Shown: positions 8,471 through 17,211 of the stretch, one piece after another
How the letters are laid out: each line of letters starts with the position of its first letter
Numbering within the stretch: position 1 is the stretch's first letter
Assembly: GCA_029882525.1 (NCBI GenBank)
Contig: JAOUKO010000004.1
Location: 1 to 42,501 of the forward strand
Reading direction: 5' to 3'
Origin: Candidatus Aminicenantota bacterium
GTDB lineage: Bacteria > Acidobacteriota > Aminicenantia > Aminicenantales > Aminicenantaceae
Length of the DNA: 42,501 nt
Notes under the pieces: model-generated
Database searches by the model: none
Told to the model about the DNA's origin: nothing
What the model saw: the letters and a program-made list of their open reading frames with translations, nothing else
Made by a program: the position numbers and the translations under genes

Positions 8471-9546
8471 CAGAGCAGACTCCAGACAGACATACCCACA
8501 GCATAGATGATAAACAGATAAGCGATCACTGTAATGATCTTGCCTTTCCTTTCTGTGGGTTTGTTATCGATCAAGGGGAGAAAAAAGAAAGCGATACCGC
8601 CCAGAAGTATCAAGAGGACAACAAGGGTATCCCCGTTCATAAAGAGAATCTTTGAGGGGAAGATCTTCAGCATCTGGAAAAGGAAGAGAAAATACCACTC
8701 GGGTTTGATCCCCTCAGGAGCAGGAGCCATCAAATCCGCGGCTTTTTCCAGCGAGGCAGGGAAAAAGATAGAAACGGTGAAGAGAACGCCGATGAGCACC
8801 AACCAGACGATCATCTCTCTGTAGACGAAATTCGGCCAGAATGGAAGCTCATTCACCTTTTCTTCTTTGCTCTCAAGGTCAAGAGGAAGGCTCATACCCT
8901 GTTTCTGGACGAGATAGACGTGAACAGCAAGAAGAGCGAATAGAAAAATGGGGAGGATACAGACATGAAACCCGAAGAACCGGGTCAGGGTATCACCAGT
9001 GACATCCTCACCCCCTCGAAGAAACTGGGTCACCCAGGCTCCCACCACGGGGATGGAGCGGGGAATGTCCGTTCCTACTTTGGTGGCGGAAAGAGAGAGG
9101 TCATCCCAGGGGAGGAGATAGCCTGTAAAGCCGAAAAGAAGGGAAAGAACCAGCAGGAAGACTCCGCTCATCCAGGTCAATTCCCTCGGCTTGCGGTAGG
9201 CTTTGGTGATCCAGATGCTGAGAAGATGGATGAAAACAAAGGCAATCATGAAGGAAGCAGACCAGCTGTGGACCGACCTGATAATCCAACCCAGCGGAAT
9301 CTCGGTCATGATCCGGGCAACACTGCTGTTGGCCTCCTCCAGGGTTGGATTGTAATAAAAAACGAGCATGAATCCCGTGATGACCTGGATCCCGAAAAAG
9401 AGGAGGATAGCGCTTCCCGTGTAGTACCAGAGGGAATGCTTGTGTTGGGGAATCTTCTTCTCCCTCAGAAAGTGAAAAACGACTGACAATCCGGAACGTT
9501 CATCTAGCCAGGATCGAATGTCCTTTTTCACCTTTTTCTCTTTCAC
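8470..9546 (-). CDS. Cytochrome b subunit of a bc-type quinol-oxidising complex
   Basis: 358 residues in one chain, covering the N-terminal four-helix haem region and part of the C-terminal region. Haem ligands appear as two His pairs: HSWSASFMIAFVFIH (helix B) and HVCILPIFLFALLAVH (helix D), with 13 and 14 residues between. The Qo-site motif reads PEWY, in KPEWYFLFLFQMLK. It carries electrons from quinol across the membrane and is a core part of proton-coupled respiration. It is coupled by ATGA overlaps to the Rieske gene before it and the small membrane gene after it. No cytochrome c1 or CXXCH-bearing gene follows, which is unusual for a complete complex III operon. Confidence 0.95.
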   Translation of the reverse strand: MKEKKVKKDIRSWLDERSGLSVVFHFLREKKIPQHKHSLWYYTGSAILLFFGIQVITGFMLVFYYNPTLEEANSSVARIMTEIPLGWIIRSVHSWSASFMIAFVFIHLLSIWITKAYRKPRELTWMSGVFLLVLSLLFGFTGYLLPWDDLSLSATKVGTDIPRSIPVVGAWVTQFLRGGEDVTGDTLTRFFGFHVCILPIFLFALLAVHVYLVQKQGMSLPLDLESKEEKVNELPFWPNFVYREMIVWLVLIGVLFTVSIFFPASLEKAADLMAPAPEGIKPEWYFLFLFQMLKIFPSKILFMNGDTLVVLLILLGGIAFFFLPLIDNKPTERKGKIITVIAYLFIIYAVGMSVWSLL

Positions 9547-9992
9547 TCCACACCCTCTCTTTTTATAATCAGGTTCTCCCCTTCGATGGACAGGTTCAGT
9601 CGCCGCAAGGGACGGGGAGGAGGCCCTGCCATGTGGATGCCGTTCTCATCGTACCAGCCCTCATGGCAGGCGCAGTAGAATTTTCTCTGGTCTGGAAGAT
9701 AGGTGACATTGCAGTCGAGGTGAGTGCAGACGCCCACAAAAGCTGTATAAGACCCATCATTATTCCTTTTCAAGATACCCGGCTTGTTCCCCCAGGCAAA
9801 ATTTTTCACGGTATTCGGCTCCATATCCTGGAAATCCGCAAAGGGCAGGATGACCTCGTCCGGCTCTCTCGTAGGCGGGAAAATAAACTTCAAGACCGGA
9901 TACAGAAAAGAAACGGCGAAAGCGCCCAGCCAGCCTCCGAGGAGGCCGTTCAAAAACTGCCGGCGCGTGAACAGAGAATGTCTGAGCTTCAT
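9543..9992 (-). CDS. Rieske [2Fe-2S] protein of the bc complex
   Basis: 149 residues. The N-terminus has a twin-arginine-like TRRQFL followed by a hydrophobic helix (LLGGWLGAFAVSFLYPVL), the usual membrane anchor. The cluster ligands lie in CTHLDC and CACHEGW, giving C-x-H and C-x-x-H plus the disulfide cysteines, followed by GPPPRPL. The frame is open for a further 113 codons upstream inside sdhB, but that extension has no Rieske character. The ATG at 9992 overlaps the sdhB stop as ATGA, which decides the start. It takes electrons from quinol and passes them to an acceptor not encoded here. Its stop overlaps the cytochrome b start. Confidence 0.93.
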   Translation of the reverse strand: MKLRHSLFTRRQFLNGLLGGWLGAFAVSFLYPVLKFIFPPTREPDEVILPFADFQDMEPNTVKNFAWGNKPGILKRNNDGSYTAFVGVCTHLDCNVTYLPDQRKFYCACHEGWYDENGIHMAGPPPRPLRRLNLSIEGENLIIKREGVE

Positions 9993-10714
9993 CGTTTGAA
10001 CCTGAAAAGCCGTTTGATCTTTTCCAAGACCAGCTTTCTCCTCAAGGCCTCGATGCCGTCCGCAGGTCTGACATCCTTGGGACAGACCTCGTTGCATTTG
10101 AACACCGTGTCGCAACCCCAGACTCCGCCTTCGGTGTTGACCTTTGACCATTCTGAGAAATGCCTCATATCCCTGGGATCTCTGACAAAACGGTAGAGCT
10201 TGGCAAGAGCTGCCGGACCCAAGTATCTTTCGTCCCTGGAAGCCACCGGGCAGGCGCTGTAGCAGCAGCCGCAGAGGATGCAGTTGATGTACTGAAATAT
10301 CCGTTCCATTTCTTTTTCTTCTATGCGGCATCCCTTTTCTAAAACCTCCCCTTCAGGAAATATGTAGGGCCGGATCTTGCGGACTGTCTCGAAAAAAGGC
10401 TCCATGTCGACCACCAGATCCTTCTGGATCTCCAGGTTAGGCAAGGGCTCGATGACGACGACCGAGGATTTCAAGGAATCGATCATGGTCCGGCAGGCCA
10501 GTTCAAACCTGCCGTTGATCACCATGCCGCATGAGCCGCAGATAGCTTCCCGGCAGCTGTAGCGGAAAGCCAGAGTGCAGTCCTGTTCATTCCGGATATC
10601 CATCAAGGCTTCCAGGGTTGTTTTTGTCTCCTCCGTTTCGTAGAGAAAGTCCTGGAAATAGGGAGACTCATCCTTCAGCGGGTCGAAGCGCAAGGTCCGA
10701 AAAGTGTAGTTCAT
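9989..10714 (-). CDS. sdhB: Succinate dehydrogenase/fumarate reductase iron-sulfur subunit
   Basis: 241 residues. The N-terminal ferredoxin domain has SCREAICGSCGM and a later AC for the [2Fe-2S] cluster. The C-terminal domain has CILCGCCYSACPV and CNEVCPKDVRP for the [4Fe-4S] and [3Fe-4S] clusters. It transfers electrons between the flavoprotein and the membrane quinone site. The first part, FDPLKDESPYFQDFLYE, is typical of the succinate:quinone family. It starts 1 base after the sdhA stop and overlaps the Rieske start by 4 bases. Direction of catalysis (succinate oxidation or fumarate reduction) cannot be read from sequence alone; co-transcription with a bc-type complex favours succinate oxidation. 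Confidence 0.95.
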   Translation of the reverse strand: MNYTFRTLRFDPLKDESPYFQDFLYETEETKTTLEALMDIRNEQDCTLAFRYSCREAICGSCGMVINGRFELACRTMIDSLKSSVVVIEPLPNLEIQKDLVVDMEPFFETVRKIRPYIFPEGEVLEKGCRIEEKEMERIFQYINCILCGCCYSACPVASRDERYLGPAALAKLYRFVRDPRDMRHFSEWSKVNTEGGVWGCDTVFKCNEVCPKDVRPADGIEALRRKLVLEKIKRLFRFKR

Positions 10715-10715
10715 C

Positions 10716-12413
10716 TCAGTATTGTCTTGCCTTTGGCTCGTACTTGGTTATGTGAACCTCTTTATAGCTTATCTGAGGCTTCCCGTCTTTCAAAGCAACC
10801 AGGGTATGCTTGAGCCAGTCTTTATCATTGCGCTCCTTGAAATCCAGGCGGTAGTGGGAGCCCCGGGTCTCCGTTCTGTTCAGCGCTCCCAAAGTGATGA
10901 CCCCGGCCAGATCCAGCATGGACTCAAACTCGATGATGTTCACCAGCTCCTGGCTGAATCGGAGGCATTTGCCTGAAATAGAGACGCGCTGATAGTCTTC
11001 CCTTAGCTCTGCGATTTTTTCCAGCGCTTGGCCTAAATCCTTGTTGTTCCGGAACAGCCCGACTTGCTCACTCATGATCAGTTTGAGCCTGTTCAGCAGA
11101 CGGTGGACCTTCTCTCCGGCTTCTCTCTTCTGCCGCTCCTCGATCTTTTTCTTCACCTCCAGCGCCGCATCTAAAAGATGTTTCTCCTCATCTTTCGAAC
11201 CACTGCTCCCTTTGACCCAGTGCGCGGCCTCCTCTCCGGCGATCTTGCCAAAGACGACTGTCTCCAGAAGCGAGTTCCCTCCCAGGCGGTTGGCGCCGTG
11301 GGTGCTCACGCAGGCACATTCTCCAGCTGCATAGAAGCCCTCCATCCGGGAAGCGCAGTGGATGTCGACATCTATCCCTCCCATGGAATAGTGCTGGGCC
11401 GGCTGGATGGGCAGCGGTGTATCAATGGGATCTAGGCCGGAGAAATTGATGCTGATCTCCCGGATACCGGGAAGTCTTTTTTTAATCTTTTTTTCTCCCA
11501 GATGCCTCAAGTCAAGGTGGACATACTGGTTTTCAAACCCGTTTCTCCTGTCAATCTCGGTCTGAATGGCTCGAGCGACGATATCCCTAGGGGCCAGCTC
11601 CATGGCGGAGGAAGCGTAATCTTCCATGAATCTTCTCCCCTTGTTATTGACCAGGTAGCCTCCTTCCCCGCGCGCTCCTTCGGTTATCAATATATTGCTC
11701 GGGTAGAGAGAAGTGGGATGGAACTGGACGAATTCCATGTCCTTCAACGGCACCCCTGCCCTGTAGGCGATTCCGATGCCGCTGCCGTGGTTGATATAGG
11801 CATTGGTCGTCCTGAGGTAGACTCTCCCGTATCCTCCGGTGGCGAAGATAACCGCCCTGGCCTTAACGGGCATGATCTCTCCCTTTTGGAGGTCAAAGAC
11901 CACAACGCCCAGACATTTTCCGTCCTTCACAACAAGCTTGGTCACCAGCCACTCGTTGTAAAACTTCACCTGCCTTCTCAGAGATTGCTCATAGAGAGTG
12001 TGGAGAATGACCAGGCCGGTCCGGTCAGCGGCGTAACACGTCCGGGGAATTCCAGCCCCCCCAAAAGGCCTCTGGGCGATGACTCCGCCGGGAAAGCGGC
12101 TGAAGGGAACTCCAAAATACTCCAGCTCATAGATAGCGGGAATCGCCTTTTCGCACATCAACTCGGCCACATCCTGGTCCGCGAGATAGTCGCTTCCCTT
12201 GATCGTATCAAAGGCATGCCCCTCCCAGGTATCATCTCTTCCCTCAGGATTATTGCCCAGAGCCGCGTTTATACCTCCCTGGGCAGCGACGGAGTGGGAG
12301 CGAAGCGGATGGACCTTGGAGATGACGGCGACTTTGAGCTGGGGATCGCAGGCCAGTGCTGCAGCCAGCCCTGCCAATCCACCCCCAACGACAAGGATGT
12401 CCTGACTAAGCAT
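10716..12413 (-). CDS. sdhA: Succinate dehydrogenase/fumarate reductase flavoprotein subunit
   Basis: 565 residues. FAD dinucleotide fold: [17 protein letters not shown]. The histidine that bonds FAD covalently is H40, in [10 protein letters not shown]. Active-site segments are [19 protein letters not shown] and [24 protein letters not shown] closes the flavin domain. The C-terminal helical domain is complete. It interconverts succinate and fumarate on the inner membrane face. The sdhC stop (TGA) directly abuts this ATG, and sdhB follows after 1 base, so the three subunits are strictly coupled. Confidence 0.96.
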   Translation of the reverse strand: MLSQDILVVGGGLAGLAAALACDPQLKVAVISKVHPLRSHSVAAQGGINAALGNNPEGRDDTWEGHAFDTIKGSDYLADQDVAELMCEKAIPAIYELEYFGVPFSRFPGGVIAQRPFGGAGIPRTCYAADRTGLVILHTLYEQSLRRQVKFYNEWLVTKLVVKDGKCLGVVVFDLQKGEIMPVKARAVIFATGGYGRVYLRTTNAYINHGSGIGIAYRAGVPLKDMEFVQFHPTSLYPSNILITEGARGEGGYLVNNKGRRFMEDYASSAMELAPRDIVARAIQTEIDRRNGFENQYVHLDLRHLGEKKIKKRLPGIREISINFSGLDPIDTPLPIQPAQHYSMGGIDVDIHCASRMEGFYAAGECACVSTHGANRLGGNSLLETVVFGKIAGEEAAHWVKGSSGSKDEEKHLLDAALEVKKKIEERQKREAGEKVHRLLNRLKLIMSEQVGLFRNNKDLGQALEKIAELREDYQRVSISGKCLRFSQELVNIIEFESMLDLAGVITLGALNRTETRGSHYRLDFKERNDKDWLKHTLVALKDGKPQISYKEVHITKYEPKARQY

Positions 12414-12722
12414 TCAGTAATTCCTGGTAAAATAGACAATCAGCAGCGCAGCGCTCAAGATGATACTGAGCAGGGTAAAGACCCAGAACAGGAGCTTCTC
12501 CTTCCTCACACCAAGGTCGATGATGACCGTCCTCAAGCCGTAGAGCGAATGGAAAACGACCAAGATGATCAAAAGACTATCCGTGAACGGATTGGTGTGG
12601 AGAACAAGAGCCCAATCTGGCTTCTGCGCCTTGGTCATCAGAAAGAAAGAGGTTAATAATTTCACTCCCAGGAGGAGAATCAGCAGGAGGCCGCTGATGC
12701 GGTGGAAAACCCAAATAAACAT
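12414..12722 (-). CDS. sdhC: Succinate dehydrogenase membrane anchor (single cytochrome b subunit)
   Basis: 102 residues with three membrane helices: HRISGLLLILLLGVKLLTSF (about 7-26), FTDSLLIILVVFHSLYGLR (about 46-64) and LLFWVFTLLSIILSAALLIVYF (about 77-98). The HRISG motif and VFHSLYGLRTVIID, whose His is a likely haem ligand, mark it as an SdhC/SdhD-type anchor. Other bacteria use two such subunits of about this size or one five-helix chain. Here only one 102-residue gene is present and it leads the operon. AAAGGA lies a short distance before the ATG. A promoter with a perfect TTGACA stands upstream. Confidence 0.88.
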   Translation of the reverse strand: MFIWVFHRISGLLLILLLGVKLLTSFFLMTKAQKPDWALVLHTNPFTDSLLIILVVFHSLYGLRTVIIDLGVRKEKLLFWVFTLLSIILSAALLIVYFTRNY

Positions 12723-12748
12723 GGAGTCCTTTCCTTTTTGGAGGATAT

Positions 12749-12777
12749 ATTAAATTAAAGTCATCAAGGAATGTCAA
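12749..12777 (-). promoter_or_regulatory. Sigma-70-type promoter of the sdh/bc operon
   Basis: On the minus strand, TTGACA (12772-12777) is followed after 17 bases by TTTAAT (12749-12754). The -10 differs from consensus at its second base. It lies about 26 bases before the sdhC start and is the only good candidate in this gap. Confidence 0.55.
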
Positions 12778-12789
12778 GGAAAAGGATTA

Positions 12790-13002
12790 AAAGCACCTCT
12801 ATTTCCGTGATGAGGGAACCATCCGACCTAATGTAAACGCAGTAAATAAGGTTACAATCTCTGTGCGGCCTGGATGCCGCCCTCAGCCCCCGGACCCCGA
12901 GGGAACCTGTCCCGTCGGTTCCCCCGACGGCATCCAGGTCCGCTCAGTAGAGGATGTCAAACGAATGATTGCATTAATATGAGTTGAGAAGTGCGGCGAA
13001 GG
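12790..13002. repeat. Dispersed repeat copy A, interrupted by a structured insert
   Basis: 12790-12832 (containing GTGATGAGGGAA and ending CTAAT) and 12982-13002 (TGAGAAGTGCGGCG) align with the two ends of one continuous block in the copies at 28372-28515 and 25416-25561. Between them about 149 bases are inserted. The insert folds strongly: GCGG+CTGGATGCCG (12865-12879) pairs with CGGCATCCAG+CCGC (12928-12943). Inside, CCGTCGG pairs with CCGACGG (12912-12930), in competition with a GGGAACC/GGTTCCC pairing. The palindromic core of the family is missing at this copy. The rest of the gap between the regulator and sdh genes holds no gene. Confidence 0.6.
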
Positions 13003-13006
13003 AGAT

Positions 13007-14377
13007 TCAATGCTTGATATCGGCAGGGATCTTGTAAATTTTTATCTTGTAACTCAACATCCTCTCCGTTATCCCCAAAGCCCGGGCCGCCTTGCTTTTC
13101 ACCAAACCGCTCTCTAAAAGCGCTCTCTTTATTTCCCTGACTTCCAAGGCTTTGACCCTGTCTTTCAAGGGCAGGCCTTCCTCCACGAGCTCGTCTTCGC
13201 TCATTTCTTTTATGAAAACCGGCAAATCTGTGGAAGTTATTGCCTTGCCATCACAAAAGACAGCCGCTCTTTCCACGATGTTCTCCAGTTCCCTTATGTT
13301 GCCCGGAAAGGAATATTTCAGAAGAGTATTCATCGCCTCGGCCGAGATCTCCTCGATATTCTTCCCTTCTTTCTCGCTGTATTTTCTGATGAAATGATCG
13401 ACGAGAGGCGGAATATCCTCCTTTCTTTCCCGGAGGGGAGGGACATGGATGTGAATGACGTTCAGCCGGTAATAAAGGTCAGGCCTGAATTTTTCCTCCT
13501 TCATCAACAGATCCAAATCCCTGTTGGTGGCGGCGACGATCCTCACATCAGACTTCAAGGGCTTTGAGGAGCCAAGGCGGTAAAATTCCTTCTCCTGGAG
13601 GAAACGGAGGAGTTTGACCTGGAGCTGGAGGGGGAGGTCTCCAATCTCATCAAGGAAAAGAGTTCCCCCTGAAGCCGCTTCAAACTTTCCCGTTTTTCTC
13701 TCATATGCTCCTGTGAAAGAGCCTTTTTCCGCCCCGAAAAGCTCGCTCTCGATCAGCGTTTCCGGGAGAGAGGGGATGTTGACGGCCAGGTAAGGCCCTT
13801 CTTTACGCTTTGAAGAAAAATGAATGGTCCTGGCCACAAAATCCTTTCCAGCCCCTGTCTCCCCTGATATCAGGACCGTGGCGCCGCTCTTGGCTGCTTT
13901 CGAAACCAGGAAAGCCACCTCTTCCATCCTGGATGAGTTGAAGACAAAGTTCTTGGCGCTGAACTTCTCTGCCAGAGAATCCTGAAGAAGGGATATCTCC
14001 CTCTTCAGCCTCTGTCTTTCCAAGGCCCTGGCGATGACCAGAAGGAATTTGGCAAAATCGATCGGTTTGACGATGTAATCATAGGCCCCTTTTTTAATGG
14101 CCTCCACAGCGTTTTCAATATTGGCAAAGGCGGTGACCATTAAGGGGGTAACAAGAGGATTTCTTTTCAGAATGTCAACGATGACACTGATCCCTGTTTC
14201 TCCATCCAGCTTGAAATCAACAACAGCGATATCCATAGGATGAACATCGATGATGTCGAGCGCTTCCCGGCCCGAAGATGCCTCAAAAACAGCATAGTCT
14301 TCCCGCTCGAGGTTCTCCTTGATCAACTTTCTCTGGAGGGGGTCATCCTCGACAATCAGGATGTTGGCTTTGCTCAT
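13007..14377 (-). CDS. Sigma-54-dependent response regulator (NtrC family)
   Basis: 456 residues in three domains. Receiver: acidic pocket EDD at 10-12, phospho-acceptor D54 in VVDFKLDG, and lysine in YIVKPID. Central AAA+ domain (about 140-375): Walker A GETGAGKD, sigma-54 contact loop GSFTGA (usually GAFTGA), Walker [12 protein letters not shown], and the arginine-finger region [11 protein letters not shown]-terminal Fis-type helix-turn-helix: [19 protein letters not shown]. It uses ATP to open sigma-54 holoenzyme promoters. The start has a GGGAGG site and lies 1 base after the kinase stop, marking a cognate pair. A consensus -24/-12 promoter heads the neighbouring gene at 17728, a likely target. 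Confidence 0.96.
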   Translation of the reverse strand: MSKANILIVEDDPLQRKLIKENLEREDYAVFEASSGREALDIIDVHPMDIAVVDFKLDGETGISVIVDILKRNPLVTPLMVTAFANIENAVEAIKKGAYDYIVKPIDFAKFLLVIARALERQRLKREISLLQDSLAEKFSAKNFVFNSSRMEEVAFLVSKAAKSGATVLISGETGAGKDFVARTIHFSSKRKEGPYLAVNIPSLPETLIESELFGAEKGSFTGAYERKTGKFEAASGGTLFLDEIGDLPLQLQVKLLRFLQEKEFYRLGSSKPLKSDVRIVAATNRDLDLLMKEEKFRPDLYYRLNVIHIHVPPLRERKEDIPPLVDHFIRKYSEKEGKNIEEISAEAMNTLLKYSFPGNIRELENIVERAAVFCDGKAITSTDLPVFIKEMSEDELVEEGLPLKDRVKALEVREIKRALLESGLVKSKAARALGITERMLSYKIKIYKIPADIKH

Positions 14378-14378
14378 C

Positions 14379-15620
14379 TTATCCTCCCGGAATATGGATC
14401 ACAAAAACCGTTCCCTGCCCTTTTTGACTTCTGACTTCAATCTTTCCCTCATGAGCCTCGATGATCTTTTTCGTCAGGTAGAGTCCGACTCCCATCCCTT
14501 TCTTCTTGGTTGAGAAGAACGGCTCAAAGATGCGCTCCTGGTCCTCTTCAGGAATTCCCCTCCCGGAATCCTCGATCCTCACCTGGACTGCTTTTTTCTT
14601 CTGCTGGGCATGGATCGAAATCAATCCTCTCTCACTGGCATCGAGCGAGTTCCTCAGAAGGTTTAAAAAAGCCTGGCTCATCAAGCCCTTGTCTGCCTCC
14701 AGGTAGACGGATGATGATTCGGAATAACGGATCTCCACTTCAGATATATCATATTCCCTTGAGAGCGACTCCTTTACATTTGAAACCATTTCCGCAAGAG
14801 AGCACCTCTCCTTATTAAGCTTGATCGGCTTGAGGCTGGTTGAGAACTGATCGATGATCCTGGAAATCTTATGGATCTCCTCCTTCCCTAAGGCGACATC
14901 ATCTTGAAGTTCCTCGGGCACCTTATTGTGCAGAAGCTCAAAAAGAAGGGAAAGGCTATTCAGAGGATTTTTAATCTCGTGACCAACGCCTGAGGTAAAG
15001 GCGGAAATCTCCCGGTATCTTTCCTTTTCTGCCTTCTCCACTTCTGCCTCCTCTTTCTTTCCCAGATAACTGCGCTGAAGCTGATAGAACCCGAGGAAGA
15101 GGATCACGCCGATAACGAAAATAAGCCCAAAAATCAAGAAAAAGTTTCTCCGGGAATAAGCGATCATTTCCTGCAAGTTTTCCAGAGAATACCCGATATA
15201 GAGGTAACACTTCTTCCCTTCATCCGGTGAAAAAGGAGAAAAAAAGTTGAATATCTTTCCGGCGGGAGAATCGATAATCCATGATCCTTCTCCCTCTACG
15301 GTATGGAGCGATAGGGGAAGGTAGCCTTCAAACCGGGAGCTCCAGCCCAGCACGTTCTTGTCCTCGTCGAGCAAAGCGATGTAATAAATATTCTCCTTTC
15401 CGGAGTAGGAGTCGAAGATTTCAGCCACAGAATAATTCTCACGCAAGAAGTGAGAGATATTGATCTTCAAGATCTCCGCCGCAGCCTGAAGCTGCTCCTT
15501 GACCAGATTTTCTGTTTTATTTTTGATGTAAGCCCGGTTCAATGATGAGAGGACAAAAAAGATGATGAGTATCCCCAAAAACGGAAGGTAAAAAAAGAGA
15601 AGAAAATTCCTGCCTTTCAA
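14379..15620 (-). CDS. Membrane sensor histidine kinase paired with the sigma-54 regulator
   Basis: 413 residues. Two membrane helices (about 6-26 and 158-178) bracket a periplasmic sensor of roughly 130 residues with no recognised fold. The kinase core has the H-box histidine H214 in GVGHEIKNPLN, the N-box LRNSLDAS, the G1 box EDSGRGIPEED, the F-box IFEPFFSTKKKG and the G2 box GMGVGLYLTKKI. The HEIKNPL form is shared with NtrB/ZraS/AtoS-like kinases that serve NtrC-type regulators. The start is TTG, overlapping the previous stop as TTGA, with AAGAGG just upstream. It forms one operon with the two envelope genes before it, so its signal probably arises at the envelope. Confidence 0.94.
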   Translation of the reverse strand: MKGRNFLLFFYLPFLGILIIFFVLSSLNRAYIKNKTENLVKEQLQAAAEILKINISHFLRENYSVAEIFDSYSGKENIYYIALLDEDKNVLGWSSRFEGYLPLSLHTVEGEGSWIIDSPAGKIFNFFSPFSPDEGKKCYLYIGYSLENLQEMIAYSRRNFFLIFGLIFVIGVILFLGFYQLQRSYLGKKEEAEVEKAEKERYREISAFTSGVGHEIKNPLNSLSLLFELLHNKVPEELQDDVALGKEEIHKISRIIDQFSTSLKPIKLNKERCSLAEMVSNVKESLSREYDISEVEIRYSESSSVYLEADKGLMSQAFLNLLRNSLDASERGLISIHAQQKKKAVQVRIEDSGRGIPEEDQERIFEPFFSTKKKGMGVGLYLTKKIIEAHEGKIEVRSQKGQGTVFVIHIPGG

Positions 15621-16051
15621 AACCTCTTGCCTTTTCTTTTCTTCTTCTGGGTCATCTCGCCTCCCCTCCAGGCGGGAAAGCCGTGCTTGTCCCTGAGCAT
15701 GAATATCTCTCCACGGTATCGAATCTGGCGGGCGATGATGTTCTTCTGTCCGTCTAGGGAATAGATAGAGCCAACGACCTCCAGTTCTTCCCCTTTGTGA
15801 AAATCCTGGCTGAAAAACCGGACAGGACTGATCTCCACGTTAAACATCTCTTTGGTCTTTCTCTCCTCGAGGATCACTATCAAGAACGGTGAACTGTCCT
15901 TGTAGCGAGGCTCCATGACGATCATTTGGATCGTGCCTCTTACTTTTTTCTCGGTATCCACGTTGTAGTAATGATCCGTCTCCTGGCCGAGGACAGCAGC
16001 CTGCAATATCACCAGGCTTAAAAGCAGGATAACATACCGACTTTTCCTCAT
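15617..16051 (-). CDS. Exported small beta-rich (possibly OB-fold) protein
   Basis: 144 residues. A signal peptide is clear (MRKSRYVILLLSLVILQAAVLGQ). The mature part is strand-rich: KVRGTIQMIVMEPR, FLIVILEERKTKEMFNVEI, GEELEVVGSIY, KNIIARQIRYRGEIFMLRDKHGFPAWRG. The pattern of a polar strand followed by HKGEELEVVGS and ...IIARQI resembles periplasmic OB-fold proteins, by eye only. It ends in a basic tail (KKKRKGKRF). The frame stays open 20 codons upstream, but GGAGG precedes the ATG at 16051 and that ATG overlaps the barrel gene stop, so this start is preferred. It could be a ligand-binding partner of the sensor kinase or of the barrel. Function unknown. Confidence 0.75.
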   Translation of the reverse strand: MRKSRYVILLLSLVILQAAVLGQETDHYYNVDTEKKVRGTIQMIVMEPRYKDSSPFLIVILEERKTKEMFNVEISPVRFFSQDFHKGEELEVVGSIYSLDGQKNIIARQIRYRGEIFMLRDKHGFPAWRGGEMTQKKKRKGKRF

Positions 16052-17190
16052 TTCTTTCCTCCGAAGAAGACATTCCATTCTAATCCGGCGGAGAAGAAAT
16101 TTCCCTGCCAATCAAAGAAAGGGTCATTCGACCGGTTATTCACATAGAAGTAGGAAAGGAACAGAGAAAAACTGGAAAAATCTTTTTCCACCCTGGCCTC
16201 GAACACGTCTCTTGTATCCTGCCTTGTCACTCCTAAAGGATTCCCCTCCAGATCCATGCTCTCTATTCCAGGAAACTCCTTTTCAGACCTAGTATAACCC
16301 ATTTTGAGTTCGATGTTCCAGGGGACCAGGATCGTGAGCTGGCTGCTGACCTGATAGCCTTCCCAGGAAAAACTATCGTAGGAAGGATTTTCCACCACAT
16401 AAAACTCCTCAACCGAAGTGAAGGGATTCTCTCCGGAAAGAGTCCACTGTTTCATTCCTGACAGGCTAAGGCCGATCTTGCCGCCCAAACCCTGAGCGAT
16501 CAAACCGTTTGCGGAGAAGATCTGGATCGCCTTCCCCTCATAGACCGTTCTGGGAATATAGATATACGAATCCCTTCCCCCCCGATAGCCCTGTCCTTCC
16601 TCAATAACAGCTTCTTGGGATGCATCAGGATGGAGATAATATTTATACCCCCAGCTCACCTCTGCCTTGATCGTGGTTTTTGTCTGGAAGTAGGTATCGA
16701 ACGACACATCCAAAAAATGGCTGATGAAATCAAAAAGGGAGTAGCTGTAGCCCTTGTACTCAAAGGCATAGTTGGACTTCAGGATCGAGGTCTGGCTGAG
16801 ATAGGTCTTGAAAGCCCCCAGGAAATGCAGAGAAAGATAATTGAAATCGCTGTAATCGGAACGATAGAAAGCTCCCTGGCCGACAACGGAGAAATAGAAT
16901 GCGGTTTTCTCGTTGAGAGCATGGAGGTAATCCAGGCCGGCATCATGGAAATAATAGGAAAGGCCTGGATTGTCATAAAGATAGGCATAATTTCCTTCGG
17001 TAAAAATAGAAACCTTGGAAAAATCCTTGTCAAGATAGAAATTCAAGGAAGACAATTGATCTCTTTCAGAATATCTGTTCTGAAAGACGTTGTCCGTCAT
17101 GTTCTGGTAGAATGAAAGGGAAAACGTGTTCGCTATCAAAGCTGCATTCACAACCAGAAAAGCACTGAAATAAACGACAAGTCTTCTCAC
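16048..17190 (-). CDS. Outer-membrane beta-barrel protein of unknown function
   Basis: 380 residues starting at GTG with a strong AGGAGGAGGA site. A signal segment (LVVYFSAFLVVNAALIANTFSLS) is followed by many short amphipathic strands rich in Tyr, Phe and Ser, such as SIFTEGNYAYLY, AFYFSVVGQGAFY, ILKSNYAFEYKGYSYS, FSLFLSYFYVNN and a final FFSAGLEWNVFFGG. This alternation and the near-terminal aromatic strand indicate an outer-membrane barrel of perhaps 14-18 strands. No TonB box, plug or protease motif is seen. It is the first gene after a hairpin terminator and is coupled to the exported protein, kinase and regulator genes, so it may supply or sense the inducing signal. Confidence 0.8.
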   Translation of the reverse strand: MRRLVVYFSAFLVVNAALIANTFSLSFYQNMTDNVFQNRYSERDQLSSLNFYLDKDFSKVSIFTEGNYAYLYDNPGLSYYFHDAGLDYLHALNEKTAFYFSVVGQGAFYRSDYSDFNYLSLHFLGAFKTYLSQTSILKSNYAFEYKGYSYSLFDFISHFLDVSFDTYFQTKTTIKAEVSWGYKYYLHPDASQEAVIEEGQGYRGGRDSYIYIPRTVYEGKAIQIFSANGLIAQGLGGKIGLSLSGMKQWTLSGENPFTSVEEFYVVENPSYDSFSWEGYQVSSQLTILVPWNIELKMGYTRSEKEFPGIESMDLEGNPLGVTRQDTRDVFEARVEKDFSSFSLFLSYFYVNNRSNDPFFDWQGNFFSAGLEWNVFFGGKK

Positions 17191-17211
17191 TCCTCCTCCT
17201 TTTATGAGCCC

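Noticed and set aside
9993-10331. N-terminal extension of the Rieske gene by 113 codons
   Set aside because: It lies wholly inside sdhB in another frame, lacks any Rieske character, and the ATG at 9992 is coupled to the sdhB stop with the Tat-like signal directly after it.
12861-12945. CRISPR repeat or tRNA in the structured region upstream of sdhC
   Set aside because: No periodic spacer-repeat units and no cloverleaf; the structure is a nested palindrome.
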